Of a stretch of DNA of 64,000 bases, positions 8,561 through 17,175 are shown piece by piece. Location of the stretch: positions 65,142 through 129,141 of the forward strand of contig JBNKKR010000005.1 of assembly GCA_050291935.1 (NCBI GenBank), written 5' to 3'. Numbering within the stretch: the first letter of the stretch is position 1; each line of letters starts with the position of its first letter. This stretch comes from Desulfocapsa sp050291935. GTDB taxonomy: Bacteria > Desulfobacterota > Desulfobulbia > Desulfobulbales > Desulfocapsaceae. The notes beneath the pieces are model-generated. The model was not told where the DNA came from and ran no database searches. It was given only the letters and a program-made list of their open reading frames with translations. Both the position numbers and the translations under genes were made by a program.

Positions 8561-9832
8561 GTGGTATCAGCAAAATATGATCAATTTCCCGACCATGCAC
8601 CCATGGTTACGGTCGTTATTCCCTGTTACAATCAGGGGGCATACCTTCAGGCAACAGTTGATTCTGTTTTAAAGCAGACCCATTCGAATATTGAAATAGT
8701 TGTCGTTAATGATGGTTCAGATGACGAACATACCTTATCTGTTTTTCAAATCTTGGAAAGACAAAATGTTCCGGTGCTCCATACTGCAAATCAGGGACTT
8801 GCTGCGGCGAGAAACAACGGGATCAATATAGCTCGGGGAGAGTTTATTCTTCCACTTGATGCCGACGATTTGATTGGAGAGTTGTACGTTGAGAAGGCAG
8901 TGGCAGTGTTTGAAAAAGATCCTTCAATTGGGATTGTGTATTGCAAGGCAAAGCTATTTGGTGCTGTTGAAACGGAGTGGTTGCTTCCTCCCTATTCCTT
9001 GGAAAAGATGCTTTTTGATAATGTGATATTTTGTTCCGCATTATTTCGAAAAGCGGATTGGGAGGCTGTTGGTGGCTATGATACAGCCATGGTGTACGGC
9101 TGGGAGGATTATGAATTTTGGCTGTCTCTTATTGAACTTGGACGTGGTGTGTATCAGATACCGGAGATCTTTTTCTTTTATCGGGTTGCCTCCGATTCGA
9201 TGGTACGAAGCAAGAAACGATCTGAAAAAGTTGCCATGTTCAAACGCATTTTTGAACGACATCAGCAGTTGTATGCAGACAATATAGAGATATGGATCAA
9301 CGCCCTTCTGGATATTAATGAAAAATATTATAGCAGCAAGCTCTATGTTGATACCGGTGAGGGTATAAGTGAACAGAATTGCCTTAGTCGGAAAGTGGAT
9401 CAAGGGACCGCTGAGATACACTTTGTAGTGAAAGATTTTAAAAATATACAAAGCATTCGTTTTGATCCAGTGGATGCTCCTGCAGTTGTTGAAATTTTTG
9501 AAATCAGGTTTGTTGATAACAAGGGGGGGGCACAGATTGTTGCAGTATCTTCAGATAATGCAATGGGAAGGGAAGGTGCAAAGATGTATTTTGCAAGCCA
9601 TGATGCCAACTGCTTTTTTGATGTAAGCGAAGAACAGTTACAGGATCTTGCAACCATAACCGTAAAACTGAGTTTTTTGGCATTGGAAGCGGACGCTCTT
9701 AGGCAGATTGTCCAGTGGCAACAACAACAACTTGAAATGGTAGCGGCCCAAAAAAACATTTTTCCCGGTGGATTGAAAACCATGGGGAAGGTGATAAAGA
9801 GAATTGCGGGTAAAGCTCACCCTGAAGAGTAA
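8561..9832 (+). CDS. GT2 glycosyltransferase with C-terminal beta-sandwich-like module
   Basis: 423 aa from GTG 8561, with AAGG about 8 nt upstream. Residues 10 to about 240 are a GT-A domain: VVIPCYNQGAYLQATVDSVL, VVVNDGSDD, LAAARNNGI, PLDADDLI (DxD) and YGWEDYEFWL. Residues about 265-380 form a second, non-catalytic part, predicted mostly beta, containing IRFDPVDAPAVVEIFEIRF. This resembles modules in the membrane enzymes at 15272 and 41176. A short helical tail ends the protein. The first domain should transfer a sugar to a growing glycan in the cytoplasm; the second may bind sugar or partner. The substrate is unknown. The next gene starts 49 nt downstream. Confidence 0.85.
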   Translation: MVSAKYDQFPDHAPMVTVVIPCYNQGAYLQATVDSVLKQTHSNIEIVVVNDGSDDEHTLSVFQILERQNVPVLHTANQGLAAARNNGINIARGEFILPLDADDLIGELYVEKAVAVFEKDPSIGIVYCKAKLFGAVETEWLLPPYSLEKMLFDNVIFCSALFRKADWEAVGGYDTAMVYGWEDYEFWLSLIELGRGVYQIPEIFFFYRVASDSMVRSKKRSEKVAMFKRIFERHQQLYADNIEIWINALLDINEKYYSSKLYVDTGEGISEQNCLSRKVDQGTAEIHFVVKDFKNIQSIRFDPVDAPAVVEIFEIRFVDNKGGAQIVAVSSDNAMGREGAKMYFASHDANCFFDVSEEQLQDLATITVKLSFLALEADALRQIVQWQQQQLEMVAAQKNIFPGGLKTMGKVIKRIAGKAHPEE

Positions 9833-9881
9833 TTTTCCAGATTTTAGCAAAACGTATTTTTTACTCAAGTCATTGTATTTT

Positions 9882-11918
9882 ATGAAAGAAAGTATTAAAT
9901 ATCTTCGCCGGTCACTTGGCTACTATATACGAAATAAGGTGTATCGTACTCTCTTTCATTCCGGGCTGTTTTGCGATCTGTATTACAGGGAAAAGGATCT
10001 CAATTTACAGGATGCCGACACTACGCTGCTTATTCATTATGTGGATTTTGGTATTGAAGAGGGGAGGATTCCTTCACCATTCTTTGATCTGTCATTTTAT
10101 ACAGAACATTATGATGTCCCAGACAATATCGATCCTTTTCTTCACTATGTTACAACCGGGATTGAAAAAAATTATAAACCTTGCAGTTGGTTTGACCCAA
10201 TATTTTATAAACAGCACTATTTACATTCAGCTTTTCCTGCGGGCTCAGCCTTGCAACATTACAACAAAAAAGGTTGGCAACAGGGCTTATATCCCAATAG
10301 GGAGTTGTTTGCTCTACCGGTAAAGCCCCTTATTTCCATTCTAATTCCTGTTTTTAACGCTTCAGTCCATCAACTCAACGACTGCATCTTTTCTGTTATT
10401 TATCAATCCTATCCTCGCTGGGAACTCTGTTTGGTGGATGATTGCAGTACAAATGATGACGTACGTCCATTGCTGGAACGCTGGGCAGCGGTGGATAGGC
10501 GGATTAAAGTTGACTTTTTACCTACAAACAGTGGGATTTCTGCTGCAACAAATAGAGCGGCGGAATTAGCCACAGGAGACTATCTGGCTTTTCTTGATAA
10601 CGATGATGAATTGGCCCCCGAGTGTTTTTCTACCATTGTTAAGAACATTAATAAAGAGAATGCTGAGCTGTATTATACAGATGAAAATCTGGTAAATGAT
10701 GACAATAAAGTAGTTGGTGTCTTTTATAAACCTGACTTTAACCCCGAACTCCTTTTGAGCCATAATTATGTCACCCATCTTGTGGTGGCCAAAACAACGT
10801 TATTTGAGAAGGTCGGCGGCTTTGACAGCGAAAAAGATGGAGCGCAGGATTTTGATTTATTTCTGAAAATGTCTGAGAAGGCAGCAGGTATTGTCCATAT
10901 TCCTCAAATATTGTACCACTGGCGTGCCACCGCATCTTCAACATCCATTGACCATTCGCAGAAAAGCTATGCAAATGAGGCAGGGCGAAAAAGTGTTGTT
11001 GATGCCCTGCAACGACGTGGGATCCAAGGACGAGCCGATTTCACCGATTGGAAATTTTATTATACGGCAAGAAGGTGTGTCGAAGAACAGCCACTTATTT
11101 CTGTGGTGCTTTTTCATTCTCAGCATGTTGAACTTGTTCATTGTTTACAACATCTTCTTGAAAACAGCTTTTATCCCTCTCTTGAAATCATTCTGCTGCA
11201 AGGAGCCGAATTTTTAGCTGATAATGGTATTGAACATGGGGAACAAGTCATATCGATTACCCAACTACTGGAAAAAGAGAGCATACCGGCGAGTTTGAAT
11301 CATGCGGTAAAACAGTGTAGTGGAGAGTATATTGTTTTTCTTAATGCTGCTATTCGAGTTTGTAACAGAAACTGGCTGAGTAGATTTTTGGAATATTTCA
11401 GCGAAAAAAATGTAGCAATGGTTGGCGGGGAACTCATCTCAGAAAAACCCAAATATGCCGTTAGCAGAGTACCCGATATAAATAATCATTCTGTGGGTTA
11501 CTATACGCAATTTTTACAAGACTGTTCCAGGCATCTTAATGGCTTACGTTGGCCGCAAAATGTTTGTTCCCTGTCTTGGAATTTGGTAATGGTTGATCGG
11601 AAAAAGTTTGTGGAAGTGGGCGGCTTTGATGAAAAACGATTTCCGGACCTTTTTGCCGATACGGATCTTTGTTTTCGATTGTATGAGGCTGGATATAATC
11701 TTGTGTATACACCTTTGGTTAGCGGTGAGCTGCTGGAACTTGATGCTGATGATGGGGAGCAACAATTGGAACAGGAGTCTTTTCATGCCAAAAAACAGTT
11801 TCAAAAAAGATGGAGACGCTTTTTGCTCAATGGTGATCCTTACTATAATTACGGGGTGCTAAAAGAGGCCGGTATTGGACTTGATGCATTTAAGAAGTGG
11901 TATGCGGGAGTGGATTGA
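9882..11918 (+). CDS. Large two-domain GT2 glycosyltransferase, second domain degenerate
   Basis: About 678 aa from ATG 9882; upstream in-frame starts would overlap the previous gene. Residues about 1-130 carry two copies of an aromatic-rich motif (HYVDFGIEEGRIPSPFFD and HYVTTGIEKNYKPCSWFD) often found ahead of capsule and O-antigen transferases. The first GT-A domain is intact: SILIPVFNAS, LVDDCSTND, FLDNDDEL and DGAQDFDLFLK. A second GT2-like domain begins near ISVVLFHS. Its usual DDGS-type segment reads ILLQGAEF and its DxD position reads FLNAAIRV, so it probably does not bind metal-nucleotide. It retains VGGFDEKRFPDLFADTDLCF. Expected role: cytoplasmic glycan chain extension. Confidence 0.85.
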   Translation: MKESIKYLRRSLGYYIRNKVYRTLFHSGLFCDLYYREKDLNLQDADTTLLIHYVDFGIEEGRIPSPFFDLSFYTEHYDVPDNIDPFLHYVTTGIEKNYKPCSWFDPIFYKQHYLHSAFPAGSALQHYNKKGWQQGLYPNRELFALPVKPLISILIPVFNASVHQLNDCIFSVIYQSYPRWELCLVDDCSTNDDVRPLLERWAAVDRRIKVDFLPTNSGISAATNRAAELATGDYLAFLDNDDELAPECFSTIVKNINKENAELYYTDENLVNDDNKVVGVFYKPDFNPELLLSHNYVTHLVVAKTTLFEKVGGFDSEKDGAQDFDLFLKMSEKAAGIVHIPQILYHWRATASSTSIDHSQKSYANEAGRKSVVDALQRRGIQGRADFTDWKFYYTARRCVEEQPLISVVLFHSQHVELVHCLQHLLENSFYPSLEIILLQGAEFLADNGIEHGEQVISITQLLEKESIPASLNHAVKQCSGEYIVFLNAAIRVCNRNWLSRFLEYFSEKNVAMVGGELISEKPKYAVSRVPDINNHSVGYYTQFLQDCSRHLNGLRWPQNVCSLSWNLVMVDRKKFVEVGGFDEKRFPDLFADTDLCFRLYEAGYNLVYTPLVSGELLELDADDGEQQLEQESFHAKKQFQKRWRRFLLNGDPYYNYGVLKEAGIGLDAFKKWYAGVD

Positions 11919-12025
11919 AAAGAACGGAAAACTTGTCGAATTAAAAGCTTTACAGTATGGTGTTTCTGCAATAGTATCGCGTGCCAGTCTTTGTTGCCAA
12001 TAATTCTCAAAATTGATCAGCCATT

Positions 12026-12931
12026 GTGAAAGTTTCCGTTGTTATTCCCGCATATAACCATGAATTATTTATTGGCCCGGCCATTGAAAGCGTTCTTGGG
12101 CAAACGCTGCAGGATTTTGAGCTGATAATTGTCAATGATGGTTCAACCGATGGTACAGAGGATGTTATAAAAGGCTATTCCGATCCCCGAATACGTTATT
12201 TCTATCAGGAAAATCAAGACGCCTTTAATACCATAAACCGAGGTGTCGGCCTCGCAACTGGTGAATATATCTCCATTTTAAATTCCGATGATATCTACGC
12301 TGTGGATCGGCTGCAGCGACTTGTTGCGGTGCAGCAAAAGACAGGCGCGCACTGTTTGTTTACCGATGTGATCCCCATTTCAGATGCAGGTGTTGAATTT
12401 ACCGATCCAGCATTTGGCTGGAATGTATGGCACCAAAAAAATCGTACTTTTTTCAAAAAGACACAAGATTTATATACAGCATTTTTGAAGGGTAATTTTA
12501 TGGTTACCACCTCAAATTTGTTTATGACCCAAGACGCAGCAAAGACGGTCGGGCAATTCTGTTCACTTCGTTATTTGCATGACTATGATTTTATTTTTAG
12601 AATGATGCTCGCCTTTCCTCAAGGGGTGCACTATCTGGATGATGCCAAACTCCTCTATTACCGGATCCACGACGGCAATACCTTGGGCGAAGCTGCGATC
12701 ATTGGAAGAGAACAGGATCAGGAACTGATCACCAAATATATGTTGGCCAAGATTCCTGAAGAGCTGAAACAGTATGTCTTATCTGGGGCGGATAGGTTGC
12801 AGGAGTTGCAACAGGAGTTACATGATGTCCGCAATAGTTTGGCCGCAGGCCGTGAGCCAAGTGTGAGAGAGAGTTTTGCCGGATTTGTAAAAGCACTACA
12901 ATATAAACTTGGGAAAAAGCTTAAACGATGA
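12026..12931 (+). CDS. GT2 glycosyltransferase
   Basis: 301 aa from GTG 12026. A single GT-A domain has VVIPAYNHELFIGPAIESVL, IVNDGSTDGT, NILNSDDIY-like DxD (residues ILNSDDIYAV) and YLHDYDFIFRMML. It is followed by a helical, Gln/Glu-rich tail (LQELQQELHDVRNSL) that may form a short coiled coil. It is cytoplasmic and probably acts on the lipid-linked oligosaccharide. ATGA overlap (12928-12931) with the HAD-family gene implies translational coupling and a joint function. The substrate is unknown. Confidence 0.88.
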   Translation: MKVSVVIPAYNHELFIGPAIESVLGQTLQDFELIIVNDGSTDGTEDVIKGYSDPRIRYFYQENQDAFNTINRGVGLATGEYISILNSDDIYAVDRLQRLVAVQQKTGAHCLFTDVIPISDAGVEFTDPAFGWNVWHQKNRTFFKKTQDLYTAFLKGNFMVTTSNLFMTQDAAKTVGQFCSLRYLHDYDFIFRMMLAFPQGVHYLDDAKLLYYRIHDGNTLGEAAIIGREQDQELITKYMLAKIPEELKQYVLSGADRLQELQQELHDVRNSLAAGREPSVRESFAGFVKALQYKLGKKLKR

Positions 12932-14985
12932 AGATACCCAAGTACTATTCCCTATCATCCCTGATTAAGGCAGGGAGGGAAATTGCCCCTTTGGTTGATG
13001 TTGTAACTTTTGATCTTTTCGATACGCTGCTTATCCGCAGAATACATGACCCTGATCTAATCAAACTACCTGTTGCACGCTATGTCGCCAAGATGGCTAG
13101 TAAAATGGGCTTGTCCTGGACCAAAATGCAGGTTCAGGAGTTGCGTGATACCATTGAAGCCAGGCATCGCCAAGAGACGGGGAAATCATTTGATGATCAC
13201 GAAGCCTGTTATCCACGCTATATGCAGGAGATGCTTACGGAGATATTTCCAAGCGATGCCGATATCGACACTCTCTACCAGAAAGTTGTGGAGTATGAAA
13301 TCAAAATGGAAAATTCCATGCTGGTTCCCCGTGGAGAACTTGTTGACTGGCTCCGGGAACTCCGTAAGCAGAAGAAAAGGATATATATTGTCTCTGATAT
13401 TTATCTCCCCGCAATCTATTTAAAACAACTTGTTAAACATGCCGGGTTCCTGGATCTTGTGGATGATGTTATCTCTTCTGCAGACACCTTTTTGGCCAAG
13501 GCATCGGGGAATGGATTTCCCCTTTTGCAAGAAAAGTATAGCCTCGATCCAAAACGATGGCTTCACGTGGGTGACAACCCCATTTCAGATGGTTTACGTC
13601 CCCTTGAATTTGGGATAAAGGCTCTGGTTCTCCATGATTCTGAGGAGCACAGACGTAAATCCATTATCCGCAGGATGGTTAATTATAGTGCGGGACGGCC
13701 ATTCTGGCGGGGTCGTGCATTACAGCAGCTGATGCTTCCCCTTGAATATGAGAATGTCAAGCGTGACCCTCTGTATGTGGAAGGATATAGTTTTTTAGGA
13801 CCAATCTTAGGCTCATTTATTCAATCTGTTGCCGCAAAGTGTAAGGAAAAAAGGATTAGCAAGATCTTTTTCCTCTCAAGGGAGGGGTGGACTTTTAAGA
13901 AATATTGGGAAGCTGCAACTCCATACCTCTTTCCCGAAAAAGACCTTCCTGAAACCGAGTATCTCTATGTAAGCAGAATGGCCCTTGCTGGAGCCAGTTG
14001 CGCCTACACGGGACTTACCCAAACCAAAGCGGATATAGTCTTTTTACCCACCGGGAACTCAGATTTTTTAGATGTTTGTCGGGTGTTTTCCCTTGATCCC
14101 AAGCCCTTTGTGTCCCACCTGGCCCGATATGAGCTCACCGAAACCACCACCCTTGGCCATATGCATCAAGGTTATGAGCAACACAATAGGGAACGATTTA
14201 ATGCGTTGATTGTGGATGAATCTTTCCAAGATGAGGTAAAACGACAAACACGTCCTGCCAATGATGCCTTACAACTCTACCTTGAAGAACTTGGATTCTT
14301 CTCCCATAAGGACGTTGCCCTTGTGGATATCGGTTGGCTGGGAACAATACAACGTTTTTTTTATGATGCCATCGCTCACCGGGAAGATGCTCCCAAATGC
14401 CATGGACTGTTGTTTGGCGCAACCAGGGGAATTCCCTTTCCCACAAACGAGAAGAATTTCATTGAAGGTGTGGTTTATGATAAGAATCGATTTGATTTCG
14501 CTGCCTCTTCAATCATGTATACAAGGGACCTTTTTGAAGAGGCGTGCCGTGCACCTCATCCCACATTGAATGGCTATAAAAAAACGGTGGATGGCTATGA
14601 ACTTGTTTTTCGGCAAACTGACGACGCCATTGGCCAGGCCGAAAAGGAACAGGATGAGAATTTTGCGCCACTGCAACAGGGGATTTTCGATTCGGCTGCT
14701 GCCTTTGGTGCGGCGTCAGCACTACTTGGATATTCCCAAAATGATTATCGTCCCTGGCTGAACCATCTGATGGTGAGTAAGCTCGCCTTTGCCACAACAA
14801 AGGAAATAGAGACGATCAGACACACACACCATCTTGATGATTTTCATGGTACGAAAAAAGTTGTTAATGCAGCAGCACACCAATCAGATGAGCTATGGCA
14901 TCTCCCATCGTTTGCACTTCGTTGGAGCCCATTTGTAAGGCTGCGAAGGTATTTAAGACATATGAAGGATCGGCTGAATGGGTAG
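12928..14985 (+). CDS. Large HAD-superfamily protein of glycan clusters
   Basis: 685 aa, ATG 12928 overlapping the GT2 stop. Residues about 20-245 form a HAD phosphatase-like domain: motif I VTFDLFDTLLIRR (both Asp present), motif II IVSDIYLP, motif III Lys in FLAKASGNG and motif IV HVGDNPISDGLRP. The remaining 430 residues match a second conserved region seen with this HAD type in polysaccharide loci: KIFFLSREGWTFKKYW, YLYVSRMAL and VDIGWLGTIQRFF. Its function is unknown to me. The HAD half could remove phosphate from a sugar intermediate. Its coupling to a GT2 gene and lack of membrane segments point to cytoplasmic glycan precursor metabolism. Confidence 0.85.
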   Translation: MKIPKYYSLSSLIKAGREIAPLVDVVTFDLFDTLLIRRIHDPDLIKLPVARYVAKMASKMGLSWTKMQVQELRDTIEARHRQETGKSFDDHEACYPRYMQEMLTEIFPSDADIDTLYQKVVEYEIKMENSMLVPRGELVDWLRELRKQKKRIYIVSDIYLPAIYLKQLVKHAGFLDLVDDVISSADTFLAKASGNGFPLLQEKYSLDPKRWLHVGDNPISDGLRPLEFGIKALVLHDSEEHRRKSIIRRMVNYSAGRPFWRGRALQQLMLPLEYENVKRDPLYVEGYSFLGPILGSFIQSVAAKCKEKRISKIFFLSREGWTFKKYWEAATPYLFPEKDLPETEYLYVSRMALAGASCAYTGLTQTKADIVFLPTGNSDFLDVCRVFSLDPKPFVSHLARYELTETTTLGHMHQGYEQHNRERFNALIVDESFQDEVKRQTRPANDALQLYLEELGFFSHKDVALVDIGWLGTIQRFFYDAIAHREDAPKCHGLLFGATRGIPFPTNEKNFIEGVVYDKNRFDFAASSIMYTRDLFEEACRAPHPTLNGYKKTVDGYELVFRQTDDAIGQAEKEQDENFAPLQQGIFDSAAAFGAASALLGYSQNDYRPWLNHLMVSKLAFATTKEIETIRHTHHLDDFHGTKKVVNAAAHQSDELWHLPSFALRWSPFVRLRRYLRHMKDRLNG

Positions 14986-15238
14986 TACACGTGGTAGAAA
15001 AAGAGTGATGAATACAGGTTTTGATCTTTGTTCCAATCCATTGCACCGGGTTGCAAAACATTACTTCCTTGGTCGCTTTATTCCCCACGGCAGCAACCAA
15101 GGGGGAGGGGGAGTAAAGTGTCTACTTGTCCTTTGGGTGAGTTGCTATTTTGGTCGTCCCTTATTCTGGTTTGCTACACGGTTTCAAAGGGCTGCAAATC
15201 TCTTATTGCAAGTTAGGCAAAGACTTCCATTCTTGTAA
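14978..15238 (+). CDS. Possible small basic protein, unknown
   Basis: An open frame of 86 codons (ATG 14978, or ATG 15008 giving 76 aa) fills the whole gap between the HAD gene and the next membrane gene, overlapping the former by 8 nt. The product is basic, with one hydrophobic stretch (CLLVLWVSCYFGRPLFWF) and an Arg-rich end. I recognise no family. It could be a real small membrane protein, the leftover end of a decayed gene, or chance. Support is only its position and continuity. Confidence 0.3.
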   Translation: MGSTRGRKRVMNTGFDLCSNPLHRVAKHYFLGRFIPHGSNQGGGGVKCLLVLWVSCYFGRPLFWFATRFQRAANLLLQVRQRLPFL

Positions 15239-15271
15239 AGCCTCTTTTTTACTTATTTTATTTGGTGAATA

Positions 15272-17140
15272 ATGGATCATCCTGTAAATCGCTTTCGAAA
15301 ATGGACTATTCCACTGCTACTTGGAATTGTGCTTTCATTTGCATACCTCCATTTTTTTGAGAACAGGGCCTATGTTGAGCTTGAGATACAGGTTCCCAAG
15401 AAAACGTGGTTTACCCTGTATTGGGCAAAGGAGGGAAAAGGATACAGCAAATGGAGAAGGGCAAAAGTTAGAGTCTATCCAGGAAAAGAACGATATCATT
15501 TTTATCTCAGCGACTTGCGAGGTGTTGCGCGTTTGCGCGTTGATCCGCAAATGTACAGGGGAGAGGTGGTGCTAAAAGGCTTGCATATTCGGCAAAATGG
15601 CAAGCAACCTTTACATTTCACAAAGGAACATGATTTTAAGGCTTTTCGCCCGCTCTTTCAGATAGCAAACAGTCATTGGGACAAAGACGGTTTTCATATA
15701 GCAAGTAGTGGAAATGACCCGCAACTTGAACTTTTTCTATCCTTGCATGACGAACATTCAACTATCTGGCTTCTCTTTGTTCGTTTAGTCGCTATTTTTG
15801 CCCTGATTTTTCTCTTTTTTCGGGCAACAGAGAATTTTCGTCAAGAAGAGGTGTTCATTCCCATTTTCATGGTGGTGGCATTTACGTTAGTGTTGATAAT
15901 GGCAGTTATCTCCGAGGAAAATGTGCATCCGGATGAATATGTTCATTTGGATGCGGCGGACTATTATACAGATAATTTTCTTCCACCCAGGGTGGATGAT
16001 CCTGCCATTGAACATACCTACTCTGTATATGGCGTATCGCGTCTTAATGGTCATGAGGTTTCTTATTTTCTCACTGGAAAGCTGTCAACTATACTTGATT
16101 CTTTTCACTTGCCCAGGTATCTCAGCCTGCGGATGTTTAATGTGTTATTGTTTTTTCTGTTGCTCCTCTATATCTATAAAAGCCCAGGGGCACGAATTTT
16201 GGCAGCCCCTCTTCTGATTTCTCCCCAGCTCTGGTATATTTTCAGCTACTGTAATTCCGACGCCTTTGCCCTTGCTGTTGGTTTTATTCTTGCCTGTCAA
16301 TGTGCGTTGCCAAGCTCCTGGCTCAATTCCTATCTGCTGGGGAGATTGTCTGGTAATCGATTGTTTGCTATTGTCTGTTTTTCCTGCCTTGGGGCAGCAC
16401 TTTTCTTACTGAAAAAAAATTATCTCTTTTTTACCATTTTTCTTGCGGGATATTTGGCTTGGAAAATGTTTTTTCTTCTTCCCACGGAAATTCGAAGACA
16501 ATACCTTAAAAATGCAGCGCTTATTACCTGTTTTGGAGCTGTGCTTGCAGGACTGCATATGGGGACCAGCTATATGGTAAATGGTCCGGATATGGCTGCC
16601 AAAAAGAGTGCGATCCAAGAACGATTGGCAGAACCTGAATACAAGGCTTCTACCCCTTTAGCCAAGAAGCATCCTTTTTTGTACCGAAAAGCACGGGGTG
16701 ATTCTCTAAAAAAGATTGTAACAGTGGATAGGTGGTTTGAAAAATCGTATCGTAGTGCTTTTGGCTCATATGGCTACTTTACAGTGGTTGCAGTAGACTC
16801 ATACTATAATACGGTGCGCCCCTTTGCCCTTTTGTTGTTTTTTCTTATCGTCTTCGGCCTGGTGTTTCGTGGTGGCCTATTGCTAAATCTGCTCCTTCTT
16901 CTTTTCCTTAGTTGTTCTGGCGGCCTTATTGCTGCCTCTTTGTATCATTCCTGGACCATGGATTATCAAACCCAGGGAAGATATCTTTTTCCTGTGGTTC
17001 CTATGCTTTGTGTGCTTTTGTATCACGCAAGGCCTCTGGTGCAGACAACACTATATAAAGTCTTGCTCTCGGCATTGTTCTTATTATCCGTATATTCTTT
17101 TGTCTTTGTCGCTTTGCTTCGATTACCCAAAATAGCGTAG
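15272..17140 (+). CDS. Membrane GT-C-like protein with extracytoplasmic beta module
   Basis: 622 aa, ATG 15272. One N-terminal helix (IPLLLGIVLSFAYLHFF) is followed by about 130 residues predicted to lie outside the membrane, with RLRVDPQMYRGEVVLKGLHI, the module shared with 8561 and 41176. About eleven membrane helices follow. After the second helix comes SEENVHPDEYVHLDAADYY, an acidic D-E-x-x-H loop typical of GT-C enzymes using polyprenyl-phosphate donors. A further large periplasmic loop (about residues 430-490) carries KKIVTVDRWFEKSYRSAFGS. This architecture resembles DUF2142-type membrane proteins of O-antigen loci. Probable role: adding a side-chain sugar at the periplasmic face. Confidence 0.7.
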   Translation: MDHPVNRFRKWTIPLLLGIVLSFAYLHFFENRAYVELEIQVPKKTWFTLYWAKEGKGYSKWRRAKVRVYPGKERYHFYLSDLRGVARLRVDPQMYRGEVVLKGLHIRQNGKQPLHFTKEHDFKAFRPLFQIANSHWDKDGFHIASSGNDPQLELFLSLHDEHSTIWLLFVRLVAIFALIFLFFRATENFRQEEVFIPIFMVVAFTLVLIMAVISEENVHPDEYVHLDAADYYTDNFLPPRVDDPAIEHTYSVYGVSRLNGHEVSYFLTGKLSTILDSFHLPRYLSLRMFNVLLFFLLLLYIYKSPGARILAAPLLISPQLWYIFSYCNSDAFALAVGFILACQCALPSSWLNSYLLGRLSGNRLFAIVCFSCLGAALFLLKKNYLFFTIFLAGYLAWKMFFLLPTEIRRQYLKNAALITCFGAVLAGLHMGTSYMVNGPDMAAKKSAIQERLAEPEYKASTPLAKKHPFLYRKARGDSLKKIVTVDRWFEKSYRSAFGSYGYFTVVAVDSYYNTVRPFALLLFFLIVFGLVFRGGLLLNLLLLLFLSCSGGLIAASLYHSWTMDYQTQGRYLFPVVPMLCVLLYHARPLVQTTLYKVLLSALFLLSVYSFVFVALLRLPKIA

Positions 17141-17175
17141 ATTTTTATTTGCCCAACAATTTACAGGAGAGAAAT

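Noticed and set aside
9041..9783. Minus-strand frames opposite the GT2 gene at 8561
   Set aside because: They mirror a gene with intact GT2 motifs; products are low in recognisable structure and overlap each other.
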